The position numbers and the translations under genes are program-made. This document shows, one piece after another, positions 14,746 through 23,422 of a stretch of DNA of 64,000 nucleotides; position 1 is the first letter of the stretch; each line of letters starts with the position of its first letter. The stretch is from contig CAJTCE010000005.1 in the NCBI GenBank assembly GCA_910574745.1, positions 1 to 64,000 on the forward strand, given 5' to 3'. The notes under the pieces are model-generated. The model saw nothing but the letters and a program-made list of their open reading frames with translations, was not told the DNA's origin and did no database searches. This DNA comes from Lachnospiraceae bacterium. Its GTDB lineage: Bacteria; Bacillota; Clostridia; Lachnospirales; Lachnospiraceae.

Positions 14746-16590
14746 TTACTGTGCGGTGGCGGCGGCTTGCGCCTTTTTTCTCGCTCTGTATTCCCGCGCT
14801 TTGATACGGTCATACTCCCGTTGCTTTTCATTATTTTTAGCGCGGTAGGCTCTGGAATATTCCCGGTGGTAGGCGCGGCTCTTTTCCTTTTTCGCTTCTT
14901 CGATTTCCTCCCGCATTTGTCTGATTTCCTGCTCTGCCGGCTCTGCAAGCTGTGTCAGTTCGTTCTCAAATTTACCGATATGGTTGAAGTATATCCCGAT
15001 ATGCTGTATGGCGTATCTTGCCCGCTTCTGGTCGCGCTCATGCACTTCGATTTTGCTGATAAACTCGTTGAGAATGGCGGGGGTGAGTTCGGAAAAGTCG
15101 GCATAGCGTTCTGTCAGCTTCACAAACCTTTGCGCCCGCCCTCCCGCGTTTTCAAAAGCGGATAATTGCTCCTTAATTTCCGCAAGTTCCTCTTTCAGCT
15201 TATAATATTCTTCCGAATACTTCCGCGACATCTGCTCGTAACGGTCTTGCTCAATCGTGCCGAGGGCGTTATCCTCATACAGCTTATCCAGAACCTTTTC
15301 AATCTGTTCAAGCCGCGTTGTGATTTGCGGTACGCGCTTTTGCTGTTTCTTTGTCTGGTCGGTCTGCTGTACGGCAAGGCTCTTTTTCACTAAGGCTTCA
15401 AAGTCTGCCCGGTTGCTGATAGAGTATTCCGCGATTTTTTTCAGCACGTCCGAAACGGTCTGCATGAGTAAATCCGCGTCCATGATGTGCGGGGAATGGC
15501 ACTTCGGATTTTTGGCTTTCCCCTTGTGGTACTCACTGCAATAGGCGATATGCCGTTTGCCGCCGTTCCTGTAATCTATCCGTATGTGCATTTTTGCGCC
15601 GCAGTCCTTACAGAAAAGCAAGCCCGACAAAGGGTGGATTTCCCCGTCCCCGTTTGGTCGCTTGACGGGGGCATTTTCCAAAATCCGCTGTACATTCTCA
15701 AAGTCGGCGCGGTCGATAACCGGTTCATGCACATTTTCCGTAATCTGCCACTGGCTTCTGTCTACATAGTGGTTTCGCTTGTCACGGAAATGTTTTGCGG
15801 TCTTGAAGTTTACAATGTCGCCGCAATACTCCTGCCGCGTGAGGATATGGGTCAGCGTGGCTTTGTTCCATTTGCAACGGTTTTCCTCGTTAAGCGCCTT
15901 ATTTTTGCAGGTTCCCCGCCCTCGGTCTTTCATATAGAATGTGGGCGTTGGGATTTGCTCATTTTTCAGCTATACGGCGATCTGGTTTCGGTTCTTCCCG
16001 TTCAGAAACAGGCGGAAAATCAAGCGGACAACTTTGGCTGCTTCTTCATCAATTATCCAAAAATCTTTGTTGTCGGGGTCTTTGACATATCCGTAGGGGG
16101 CTTCGGTTGCGATTGGCTTGCCGCTCGTCCCCTTTGTGCGGATACCCGTTTTTACTTTCTTGCTGATGTCGCGGGCGTACCACTCTGACATGATATTGAT
16201 AAAGGGGGCAAACTCCAACGTGTCGGGCTTTTCGCTGTCTATCCCGTTGTTTACCGCGATAAAGCGCACGTTGTTTCTGCGGAAAATCTCCATAGCGTTT
16301 CCCACTTGGAGATAGTCGCGCCCCCAGCGGGTCATGTCTTTCATAATGCACACGCCGATTTTGCCGTTTTCCACGTCCTCAATCATGCGGGAGTAGGCAG
16401 AACGGTCAAAAAATCTGCCGCTTTCGTCATCGTCAATGTAGTGCCGGATATTGGTTAATTTTAGCTGTCTGGCATAGCTTTCCAGAAATTTCTTCTGGTT
16501 CTGTATGGAGTTGCTTTCGCCGCCGTCCCTGTCCTCGTCCCCCACGGATAGGCGGGAGTAAAGGGCTGTGATTTTGCTGTAATCATTCAT
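14746..16590 (-). pseudogene. Large serine recombinase interrupted by an in-frame TAG
   Basis: Start at 16590 (AGGAGG 8 nt upstream). Residues 1-206 hold the resolvase catalytic domain: YSRLS with S12 as likely nucleophile, KDMTRWGRDYLQVG and EWYARDISKKVKTG. Codon 207 is TAG (15970-15972). The same frame then continues with LKNEQIPTPTFY and 395 more residues: recombinase domain, zinc-binding pairs CKDCG and CSEYHKGKAKNPKC, coiled coil and a basic tail. The uninterrupted reading would be 614 residues, a normal size. A TAT or TAC (Tyr) probably stood at codon 207. As read, only the catalytic part without the DNA-binding part would be made, so integration and excision should fail unless the stop is read through or a related recombinase acts in trans. 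Confidence 0.85.
15970..15972 (-). other. In-frame TAG inside the serine recombinase
   Basis: The codons around it read NQIAV, stop, LKNEQIPTPTF with no frame change, so a single base substitution explains it. A sequencing error or stop readthrough cannot be excluded from this sequence alone. Confidence 0.85.
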
Positions 16591-16643
16591 GTGCATACCC
16601 TCCTGCGTCAATATAGGTGTTGCTTACAGTTAAGATTATGCAC

Positions 16644-16649
16644 CCCATG
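16644..16649. other. attR core of the integrative element
   Basis: CCCATG, identical to 11436-11441. Directly after it the trpF reading frame resumes with GTG GTC AAA. Confidence 0.75.
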
Positions 16650-17227
16650 TGGTCAAATTGGTATCCGAAGGTACCATTGATGCGATACAGCTCCACGGGC
16701 AGGAGGATTTGAATTATGTAAACCAATTGAAAGAAGAATTGATTAAAATATCGGAAAGCCCGCATATAAGCGGACAGCCTGGAATCGGTAAAAGCAGCAA
16801 AGAGAACGGGAAAAGGGACAGAGATAGGGAGAAGAAACAGTTCAATATTCCCATAATCAAGGCGGTACAAATTGACGCCTCCTTAGAGGTAACAGAAGCG
16901 AAGGAAGCCGAAATCCGAAAGGAAAACCGGAAGCTGATTGATGAAGCGAAGGCGTTGCAGGTTGATTATCTGCTCTTTGACGCCAAAGTAAAAGGTATCC
17001 TTGGAGGAAGCGGAAAGCAGTTTGATATAGCAGGCCTGCCTCCTGATAAGGCAATCGGTATGCCCTATTTTCTGGCAGGAGGAATTGGTTTACATAATGT
17101 GAAACAACTGATCGCATTGAGAAATCCATATGGCATTGACGTAAGCAGCGCCGTGGAAACGGATGGTTATAAAGACAAAGAAAAAATAAAAGAATTTATA
17201 GAAACGGTAAGAAAGGAGTTAAAATGA
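16649..17227 (+). pseudogene. trpF: Phosphoribosylanthranilate isomerase, 3' part (split by mobile element)
   Basis: Reads VVKLVSEGTIDAIQLHGQED, a TrpF core motif, and later LLFDAKVKGILGGSGKQFD, FLAGGIGLHNV and GIDVSSAVETDG, the phosphate-binding end of the barrel. The frame is in phase with the 5' half when 5,208 bp are removed. A GTG opens the fragment but has no ribosome site, so separate translation is unlikely. A charged insertion (about HISGQPGIGKSSKENG and RDRDREKKQ) lies between IQLHGQED and IPIIKAVQI and is unusual for TrpF. No further stops or frameshifts are present, so the gene has not decayed beyond the insertion. Ends overlapping trpB (ATGA). Confidence 0.9.
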
Positions 17228-18408
17228 GCAAAGGAAGATTTGGCGCATACGGAGGACAGTACGTGCCGGAAACATTAATGAACGCCATTTATGAGTTAGA
17301 GGAGGCTTACGAGCATTATAAAAATGATCCTGCATTTATAAAGGAACTGGATGATTTAAACAGAAACTATGCGGGAAGACCTTCTCTGCTATATTATGCG
17401 GAGAAAATGACAAGGGATCTGGGAGGTGCGAAGGTTTATTTAAAGCGTGAGGATTTGAACCATACAGGCTCCCACAAGATCAACAATGTTTTAGGACAGG
17501 TGCTTTTGGCAAAGAAAATGGGAAAGACCAGAGTCATTGCGGAAACCGGCGCGGGACAGCACGGAGTGGCAACAGCCACGGCGGCAGCCCTTATGGATAT
17601 GGAATGCGAGATTTTTATGGGAAAGGAAGATACCATCCGTCAGGCCTTAAATGTATTCCGTATGGAGCTTTTAGGTGCAAAGGTGCATCCTGTGGAAAGC
17701 GGAACCCAGACCTTAAAGGATGCGGTTAACGAGACTATGAGAGAGTGGACCAACAGAGTGGATGACACATTGTATGTCCTTGGTTCCGTTATGGGGCCCC
17801 ATCCCTTTCCTACCATTGTCAGGGATTTCCAGAGCGTTATCAGCAAGGAAATCAAGGACCAGATGCTAGAACGGGAAGGAAGACTGCCCGATGCGGTTGT
17901 TGCCTGCGTAGGCGGGGGCAGCAATGCCATGGGAAGCTTTTATGAATTTATAGAGAATAAGGAAGTGGCGTTAATCGGCTGTGAGGCAGCAGGGTTAGGC
18001 GTAGATCATCCTAAAAATGCCGCAACCATAGCAAACGGCAGCGAAGGTATTTTCCACGGGATGAAGTCCTTATTCTGTCAGAATGAATACGGACAGATTG
18101 CACCGGTTTATTCCATTTCCGCTGGACTGGATTATCCCGGCATCGGACCGGAGCACGCTATGCTTCATGAGACGGGAAGGGCGCAGTATGTGCCCATTAC
18201 AGATGAAGAAGCGGTACAGGCCTTCGAATATCTTTCACGCACAGAGGGCATTATTCCGGCTATTGAAAGCTCCCATGCCGTTGCCCATGTGATGAAAATT
18301 GCAAAAACAATGGATAAGGACAAAATCATCGTTTGCACGATTTCCGGAAGAGGAGATAAGGATGTGGCAGCCATTGCCAGATATCGGGGGGTAGAATTAT
18401 ATGAGTAA
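17224..18408 (+). CDS. trpB: Tryptophan synthase beta chain
   Basis: 394 residues; PLP enzyme joining indole and serine. The PLP lysine is K85 in HTGSHKINN; the phosphate loop GGGSNAMG and the GRGDKD C-terminus are present. [12 protein letters not shown] opens the protein as in canonical TrpB1. It has its own AAAGGAG site in the 3' end of trpF. It lies downstream of the 5.2-kb insertion, so its transcription from the T-box promoter must pass through the element. Confidence 0.95.
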   Translation: MSKGRFGAYGGQYVPETLMNAIYELEEAYEHYKNDPAFIKELDDLNRNYAGRPSLLYYAEKMTRDLGGAKVYLKREDLNHTGSHKINNVLGQVLLAKKMGKTRVIAETGAGQHGVATATAAALMDMECEIFMGKEDTIRQALNVFRMELLGAKVHPVESGTQTLKDAVNETMREWTNRVDDTLYVLGSVMGPHPFPTIVRDFQSVISKEIKDQMLEREGRLPDAVVACVGGGSNAMGSFYEFIENKEVALIGCEAAGLGVDHPKNAATIANGSEGIFHGMKSLFCQNEYGQIAPVYSISAGLDYPGIGPEHAMLHETGRAQYVPITDEEAVQAFEYLSRTEGIIPAIESSHAVAHVMKIAKTMDKDKIIVCTISGRGDKDVAAIARYRGVELYE

Positions 18409-19180
18409 CATAGGAAAAGCATTTGAAAACGGCAAAGCATTTATTGCTTTTGTAACCGGAGGAGACCCGGATTTGGAAACCACGGAACAGATTTTGTACA
18501 GCATGGAAGAGGCGGGAGCGGATCTGATTGAAATCGGTATTCCCTTCTCAGACCCCATTGCGGAAGGAGCGGTTATCCAGGAGGCAAACGAACGGGCGCT
18601 TTCGGCAGGCTGCACCACGGATAAATTATTCGATACGGTAAAAAAAGCCAGGGAAAAGGTTAAGGTTCCCATTGTATATTTAACTTATGCTAACGCTGTG
18701 GTAAAATACGGTAAGGAAAAATTTATGAAACGCTGCACGGAATGCGGCATTGACGGTCTGATCATTCCGGATATCCCGTTTGAGGAAAAGGCGGAGTTAG
18801 CAGATGTTTGTGAAGAGCATGGCGTGGATCTGATCTCCATGATCGCCCCCACTTCCCATGAACGCATTAAAATGATTGCCAAAGAAGCCAAAGGCTTTGT
18901 ATACTGCGTATCCTCCATGGGAGTTACAGGCGTAAGAAGTGAGATTAATACGGATATCGGTTCCATGGTAAAACTGGTAAAAGAAGCCAATGACATTCCC
19001 TGCGCCATCGGCTTTGGTATCGCCACGCCGGAGCAGGCGGAAAAAATGGCGGCTCTTTCCGACGGAGCCATTGTAGGCAGCGCCATTGTCAGACTGGTTG
19101 CAAAATACGGCAAGGATGCGCCGGAACATGTGGGAGAGTATGTGAAGTCCATGAAGGCGGCGGTAAAGAGAGCGGAGTAG
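18401..19180 (+). CDS. trpA: Tryptophan synthase alpha chain
   Basis: 259 residues; cleaves indole-3-glycerol phosphate to indole for TrpB. Contains the catalytic Glu strand [31 protein letters not shown], and [10 protein letters not shown] followed by [10 protein letters not shown] with the phosphate-binding GSAIV. Overlaps trpB by 8 bp and ends the operon. No strong terminator follows before the small membrane protein gene at 19219, which may be cotranscribed. Confidence 0.95.
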   Translation: MSNIGKAFENGKAFIAFVTGGDPDLETTEQILYSMEEAGADLIEIGIPFSDPIAEGAVIQEANERALSAGCTTDKLFDTVKKAREKVKVPIVYLTYANAVVKYGKEKFMKRCTECGIDGLIIPDIPFEEKAELADVCEEHGVDLISMIAPTSHERIKMIAKEAKGFVYCVSSMGVTGVRSEINTDIGSMVKLVKEANDIPCAIGFGIATPEQAEKMAALSDGAIVGSAIVRLVAKYGKDAPEHVGEYVKSMKAAVKRAE

Positions 19181-19218
19181 AATATTGTATTAGGGAAGCA
19201 GCAGGGGGAAAGAAAATT

Positions 19219-19557
19219 ATGTACATTTTGATCATATTAGCCGCACTTTTATTAGAATTGATTTTAATGTGTGTGCTGGAAGATTTTCTGCTGATGGGAA
19301 TCATGATTCTGACCATTGGATTTCTGATTCTTTTTAGCGCACTCAAAGGACATGCGAAAATCAAAAAGGCTGCTGTCCTTATGGCTGTTTACTGTTTTTT
19401 GTGGGGCATGGTCATGATCGGATTTTCTGTTGCGGAAAAAATAACCGGCTCTTTCCCTGATTATGGCATAGTAATTTTGGCGGCCGGGCTGGGGTGTGCT
19501 ATGGTCTGGCTGGGGATTCTATTTCTATTCGTTTCCTATAGCCTGATAATGAATTGA
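19219..19557 (+). CDS. Small four-helix membrane protein, unknown function
   Basis: 112 residues, almost entirely hydrophobic: segments at about 2-22, 25-42, 50-72 and 83-108. GGGGGAAAG lies 10 nt before the ATG. No conserved motif that I recognise. Same strand as trpA (38 bp upstream) and nth (43 bp downstream), so perhaps read through from trp. Confidence 0.55.
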   Translation: MYILIILAALLLELILMCVLEDFLLMGIMILTIGFLILFSALKGHAKIKKAAVLMAVYCFLWGMVMIGFSVAEKITGSFPDYGIVILAAGLGCAMVWLGILFLFVSYSLIMN

Positions 19558-19600
19558 GAAAACCATGAAGCCTTGCAGTCTATGCAAAAGAGGTAACGAC

Positions 19601-20224
19601 ATGACCGGACAAAAGATTAGTTCAATATTAAAAAAACTGGACGAAGAATACGGCACAACAAAAGAAGGCTTTCTCCACACCCATGACTGGCAGCTCTTAA
19701 CTGCCATTATGCTAAGCGCCCAGAGCACCGACAAGCAGGTGGATGAAACCCTGCCTTCCCTTTGGGGAAAATTCCCGTCTTTGGAGGCAGCGGCAGGCGC
19801 GCCTGTGGAAGAAATCGAAAATGCCATTAAAAGCATCGGCTTATACAAGATGAAGGCAAAAAATATCAAAAACTGCTGTGAAAAGCTGATAAAGGAACAT
19901 GGAGGAAAAGTGCCTGCCACCATAGAACAGCTTGTGGAACTGCCCGGCGTGGGAAGAAAAACAGCCACTTTATTTTTAGCGGATGCTTACGGCATTCCCG
20001 GCGTAACTGTGGATACCCATGTTTTCCGCATTGCCAAAAGGCTAGGCTGGGCAGACGGCAAAAATCCGGTTCAGGTAGAGCAGGAGTTAATGAAGGTACT
20101 TCCCAGGGAACACTGGAATCGGATTAATTTTCAGCTGATTTATCACGGCAGAAGCATCTGCAGCGCAAGGTGTGCGCACTGTGAAAGGTGTATGTTGGAG
20201 AAATGGTGTGAAAAAAGATTATAA
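19601..20224 (+). CDS. nth: Endonuclease III (DNA glycosylase/AP lyase)
   Basis: 207 residues; removes oxidised pyrimidines in base excision repair. Start at MTGQKISS, with AGAGGT upstream, puts the catalytic residues at K120 (LPGVGRKTA, in the helix-hairpin-helix) and D138 (VTVDTH), the same numbers as in E. coli Nth. The C-terminus has the 4Fe-4S ligand pattern C-x6-C-x2-C-x5-C. An in-frame ATG at 19565 would add 12 residues without a better site. Its 3' end overlaps the next gene by 17 bp. Confidence 0.95.
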   Translation: MTGQKISSILKKLDEEYGTTKEGFLHTHDWQLLTAIMLSAQSTDKQVDETLPSLWGKFPSLEAAAGAPVEEIENAIKSIGLYKMKAKNIKNCCEKLIKEHGGKVPATIEQLVELPGVGRKTATLFLADAYGIPGVTVDTHVFRIAKRLGWADGKNPVQVEQELMKVLPREHWNRINFQLIYHGRSICSARCAHCERCMLEKWCEKRL

Positions 20225-20999
20225 AAGATATAGGCGGTATGGGATTGCCGGATCTGTTATCCTGGCAGTTATCATATGCTATTTTGCGTGGTGTTTTTCC
20301 CTGAAGCTGAAGATTCGTGAGGAACAAGGAACACAGGGAAACTGTAGAGTATATTACATATTGAATGTTGACGGAATGAAGGGATTAGGACACAGTATCC
20401 TGATTCTGGAGGATGAAGAAGGCCATGGAAGGGTATTCAGCTTTAATGGTATGCAAAGGAATCTCAAGGAGGCGCTTCTGGGAAAAGCCGGTGTAGGGAA
20501 AATGAGTGTGGGTTCTATGAGTAAAGAGGAATTGCAGGATTTTCTTGACACCGGGAATTTATGGCTGGAAGGCGACCAGCTACAGGATAATTATGACGTG
20601 GCTTTATACAGAAATATGACAAAGGAAGAGTATGCAGCAATACTGGAGGAAACAGAAATTTATATAGAAACCGGCAGGGAATATGAAGAACTTTATGTTC
20701 AATATGCGTCTGCAAAAGACGAGAGACTGAAAGCAGAGTACGAAAGGCGGCTAGAGGGGATGGGTGCAAACGATGCTTTGCCTCTTTACAGGATTTATAC
20801 CCATAACTGTGACCATGCGGCGCGTTTGTTGATTGCCTGTGTGGATGATGAAATGCGGGAATACAATCAGAACAGCAATCTCATAACGCCCGGCGGAAAT
20901 CTGAAAGCTTTTGCAAAAAGCACAAATTCCTGGGGCGTTATGAGATTAGGGGAAAATACATTTCCCGAAAGTGTTTTGGAGTTTTTGATGATTTTCTAA
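20208..20999 (+). CDS. Membrane-anchored protein with a papain-like (NlpC/P60-type?) candidate domain
   Basis: 263 residues from a GTG at 20208 (GGAG 7 nt upstream, inside the nth end). A basic N-terminus is followed by one transmembrane helix (about 13-34) and an extracytoplasmic domain. The domain has GHSILILEDEEGHG early and YRIYTHNCDHAARLLIACVDDE late. A His in a first strand and a Cys at the start of a helix is the order of circularly permuted papain-like hydrolases; I infer a possible cysteine hydrolase but do not recognise the family. There is a charged helical middle (TKEEYAAILEETEIYIE). No downstream partner on the same strand. Confidence 0.5.
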   Translation: MKKDYKRYRRYGIAGSVILAVIICYFAWCFSLKLKIREEQGTQGNCRVYYILNVDGMKGLGHSILILEDEEGHGRVFSFNGMQRNLKEALLGKAGVGKMSVGSMSKEELQDFLDTGNLWLEGDQLQDNYDVALYRNMTKEEYAAILEETEIYIETGREYEELYVQYASAKDERLKAEYERRLEGMGANDALPLYRIYTHNCDHAARLLIACVDDEMREYNQNSNLITPGGNLKAFAKSTNSWGVMRLGENTFPESVLEFLMIF

Positions 21000-21008
21000 A
21001 AGGAATGT

Positions 21009-21995
21009 TTATTCCGCATCCATTAATTCCTGGAAAAATTTACAGTAATCTGTCCGGTTTTCTCTAATAAAATGAATGGCGGCAGAAGGATGACTGTTTA
21101 GAATACCTGTCATAAGGTAGGGGATATCGTAGCCCCAGACAGTGCCTTCTGCTTTTAATTTTAACATATGTTTTTCCACAAAACGGATAATCGGTATGAT
21201 ATCATATTTGGGATTTTTCAAAAAGCTCAACAGGGATTCCGAATAGCAGTTCCCGGCGCCGCGGCCCATACCACTTACCGTTGCGTCTAAAAAGCTGACG
21301 CCTATGCGACATGCCTCAATAGTATTGGCAAAAGCCAGCTGCTGGTTGTTGTGGGCATGGATTCCCACAATTTTACCGGATGCGTTAGCAATATCTAAAT
21401 ATTTCTCCGCTAATTTGGTAATCTGTTCAGGATAAAAAGAGCCAAAGCTGTCTACCAGATAAATGACATCTACCCTACTTCTGGCAAGAAGCTTAAGACC
21501 GGCTTCCAAATCATCGGAATTGACCTTGGAAACCGCCATGATATTGACGGTTACTTCATAGCCTTTGTCTTTGAAGTCCTCAATCATCTTGATTGCAGCG
21601 GGAATCTGATGAATATAGGTGGCGACCCTTACCAGGTCGATCACGCTGTCCTCTTTGGGAAGGATGTCCTTTTTGTAATCACAACGGCCCACATCGGCCA
21701 TAACGGAAAGCTTTAAGGGAGAATCGTTTTCTCCTACAATAGCGCGGATGTCCTCTTCATCACAGAATTTCCATTTGCCGAATTCTTTGGGATCAAAAAG
21801 CTCCTTGTCCGCTTTGTAGCCGAATTCCATATAGTCCACGCCGGCTTTGATATTGGCATGATATAAGTCCTTTACGAATTCATCGGTAAAAGCGAAATTA
21901 TTGACAAGACCGCCATCTCTCAAGGTACAGTCTATGATTTTGATATCAGGGCAGTAATCCATTAACGTCCTCTCGTTGCAATTTGCAGTATTCAT
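21009..21995 (-). CDS. HMGL-type aldolase/acyltransferase (DRE-TIM family)
   Basis: 328 residues from the ATG at 21995 (GGAGG upstream). The N-terminal motif IIDCTLRDGGLVNN is the metal/substrate DRDGG-type signature of the DRE-TIM metallolyase superfamily (HMG-CoA lyase, 4-hydroxy-2-oxovalerate aldolase, isopropylmalate synthase). GIHAHNNQQLAFANT carries the metal-binding HxH, and DATVSGMGRGAGN the family glycine loop. It lacks the acetaldehyde dehydrogenase partner expected for an oxovalerate aldolase, so the actual substrate is open. Has a strong promoter of its own; converges with the gene at 20208. Confidence 0.75.
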   Translation of the reverse strand: MNTANCNERTLMDYCPDIKIIDCTLRDGGLVNNFAFTDEFVKDLYHANIKAGVDYMEFGYKADKELFDPKEFGKWKFCDEEDIRAIVGENDSPLKLSVMADVGRCDYKKDILPKEDSVIDLVRVATYIHQIPAAIKMIEDFKDKGYEVTVNIMAVSKVNSDDLEAGLKLLARSRVDVIYLVDSFGSFYPEQITKLAEKYLDIANASGKIVGIHAHNNQQLAFANTIEACRIGVSFLDATVSGMGRGAGNCYSESLLSFLKNPKYDIIPIIRFVEKHMLKLKAEGTVWGYDIPYLMTGILNSHPSAAIHFIRENRTDYCKFFQELMDAE

Positions 21996-22070
21996 TATTT
22001 TTCCTCCATCAATTATAAAATTTCCGTTACGGGAAAGCAATATCACGCTTTAAACTGCTAAAGCGACTTT

Positions 22071-22099
22071 ATCATACAAAATCCCTGTGGTTTTGTCAA
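22071..22099 (-). promoter_or_regulatory. Promoter of the aldolase-type gene
   Basis: On the reverse strand TTGACA (22099-22094), 17-nt spacer and TATGAT (22076-22071), near consensus. Confidence 0.8.
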
Positions 22100-22119
22100 T
22101 GAATTTTGACAAATAAATG

Positions 22120-22160
22120 GAAAAGCGGACAGCAGGCGCGAAGCTCTGTTATCCGCTTTC
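22120..22160 (-). terminator. Terminator of the DUF378 gene
   Basis: The reverse strand reads AAAGCGGATAACAG, a loop, then CTGCTGTCCGCTTTT. The stem is imperfect but long, with a short T-run, 34 bp after the DUF378 stop. Confidence 0.65.
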
Positions 22161-22193
22161 ATTACCGGTAAGCTCTATGAAATTTTAAAAGGG

Positions 22194-22403
22194 TCAGGCT
22201 TCGCTGCCGCCGAGGTTTGTATAGAAGCTGATCAAATACAGACCTCCAAGACCGACAAGGGCGTAAATGATACGGGTAACCCAGGGGATTCCGCCGAAAA
22301 TCATTGTTACAAGGTTGAAGTTAAAGAAACCAACCAGTCCCCAGTTTATGGCACCGATGATGACTAATGTCAGGACGATGCAGTCAAAAGTTTTGTTTCT
22401 CAT
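22194..22403 (-). CDS. DUF378 family small membrane protein
   Basis: 69 residues from the ATG at 22403 (GGAGG 9 nt upstream). Two hydrophobic helices, with IIGAINWGLVGFFNFNLV and RIIYALVGLGGLYLI, the signature of DUF378 (YuzA-like) proteins. Function unknown in the family. Monocistronic, with a terminator behind it. Confidence 0.8.
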   Translation of the reverse strand: MRNKTFDCIVLTLVIIGAINWGLVGFFNFNLVTMIFGGIPWVTRIIYALVGLGGLYLISFYTNLGGSEA

Positions 22404-22663
22404 AAAATTGCCTCCTTTCAAAAAAGATGCCTACATGTATACTATGACAGATATTGCAGTCATTTATGCTGGAAATAATTTTCAAAGTAAAGTATGATAG
22501 AAAATAAGGTACAAAAAATACGGAAATATCTGTTACACCATGGGATATCAGAAAACATTTGAAAGAATATTTTACTGATAACTTATAAACCGGTTTTTAA
22601 ACATGGAAGTAAATAAAATAAACAGAAAAGAAAACAATAAAAATAAGGAATGGAAATTTTAAA

Positions 22664-23422
22664 ATGAGCGGCAGGAAACAATGGAAAGAAACAGCGGAGG
22701 AAATCCGGTTAAACAAATATCTGGCACAGGCGGGCATCTGCTCCAGAAGGGATGCGGATAAGCTGATTGAGACAGGAGCGGTCAGTGTAAATGATAAAAT
22801 CGCAGCTCCGGGAACAAAGATAACGCCCGATGACAAGGTGTGCGTCAGGGGTAAGCTTATAGGAGGCAGACAGGATACGGCGGTGCTGGCTTATTACAAG
22901 CCTTTAGGGGTCATCTGTTCAGAACGGGATAAGCATGCGGACAGGCTGCTGACAGACGAACTTCATTTTCCGGTAAGAGTTACCTATGCAGGAAGGCTGG
23001 ATAAGGATTCGGAAGGCCTGTTGCTGCTGACCAACGACGGAAAGCTTATTGATGCCCTGATGCGGGGAGCGAACCGCCATGAAAAGGAATATGTGGTAAA
23101 AGTAAAAAAAGAAATTACGCCGGAGTTTTTGGATGCCATGTCAAAGGGCGTTTATCTTGCGGAACTGGATAAAAGGACAAGGCCCTGCAAAGTGGAGCAG
23201 ACAGGTAAATTTACCTTCCATATTGTGCTGACCCAGGGGTTAAACCGGCAGATCAGGCGGATGTGCAGGGAATTGGAGTATCAGGTCCATTCCTTAAAAA
23301 GAATCAGGGTCGCCAACATAGAATTAGGAAATTTAAAACCGGGAGAATACCGGATATTAAAGGGAAATGAATTGAAAGAGCTTTACAGAATTGCCGGCTC
23401 GAAGGGAGAAGTTTATGAATAG
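22664..23422 (+). CDS. rluF: 23S rRNA pseudouridine synthase, RluF-like
   Basis: 252 residues. An S4 RNA-binding domain (about 14-60: IRLNKYLAQAGICSRRDADKLI) precedes the RluB/E/F catalytic domain with D113 in YAGRLDKDSEGLLLLTNDG. RGANRHEKEY and LTQGLNRQIRRMCRELEYQVHSLKRIRV agree better with RluF than RluB. It isomerises uridine in 23S rRNA, or possibly tRNA. Its stop overlaps the ligA start by 8 bp, so the two are cotranscribed. Confidence 0.85.
   Translation: MSGRKQWKETAEEIRLNKYLAQAGICSRRDADKLIETGAVSVNDKIAAPGTKITPDDKVCVRGKLIGGRQDTAVLAYYKPLGVICSERDKHADRLLTDELHFPVRVTYAGRLDKDSEGLLLLTNDGKLIDALMRGANRHEKEYVVKVKKEITPEFLDAMSKGVYLAELDKRTRPCKVEQTGKFTFHIVLTQGLNRQIRRMCRELEYQVHSLKRIRVANIELGNLKPGEYRILKGNELKELYRIAGSKGEVYE

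Larger units (their letters stand above)
11442..16649. mobile_element. 5,208-bp integrative mobilizable element inserted in trpF
   Basis: Bounded by CCCATG at 11436-11441 and 16644-16649. The distance between copies is 5,208 bp, divisible by three, and precise removal gives an intact trpF. Contents: SdpI-like cargo (+), MobA/MobL relaxase (-), DUF3847 protein (-), TnpW-like small protein (-), large serine recombinase (-, with an internal TAG) and an oriT-like sequence before the relaxase. It carries no type IV secretion genes, so it would depend on a helper conjugative element. The backbone is visibly richer in G+C than the flanks, while the cargo gene at 12013 is A+T-rich. Most of its genes run against trp transcription. 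Confidence 0.9.

Noticed and set aside
14536..15165. 209-codon plus-strand frame inside the element
   Set aside because: Antisense to the recombinase C-terminus and the TnpW-like gene; codon use and sequence look like a shadow.
16590..16596. Alternative upstream starts of the serine recombinase (16596 and 16611)
   Set aside because: AGGAGG is 8 nt from the ATG at 16590 and closer than useful for 16596; 16611 lies before the site.
11471..16612. ATTGACGCA near both element ends in opposite orientation, and again before the DUF3847 gene
   Set aside because: Only 9 bp, and the third internal copy shows it is not end-specific; not reported as terminal inverted repeats.
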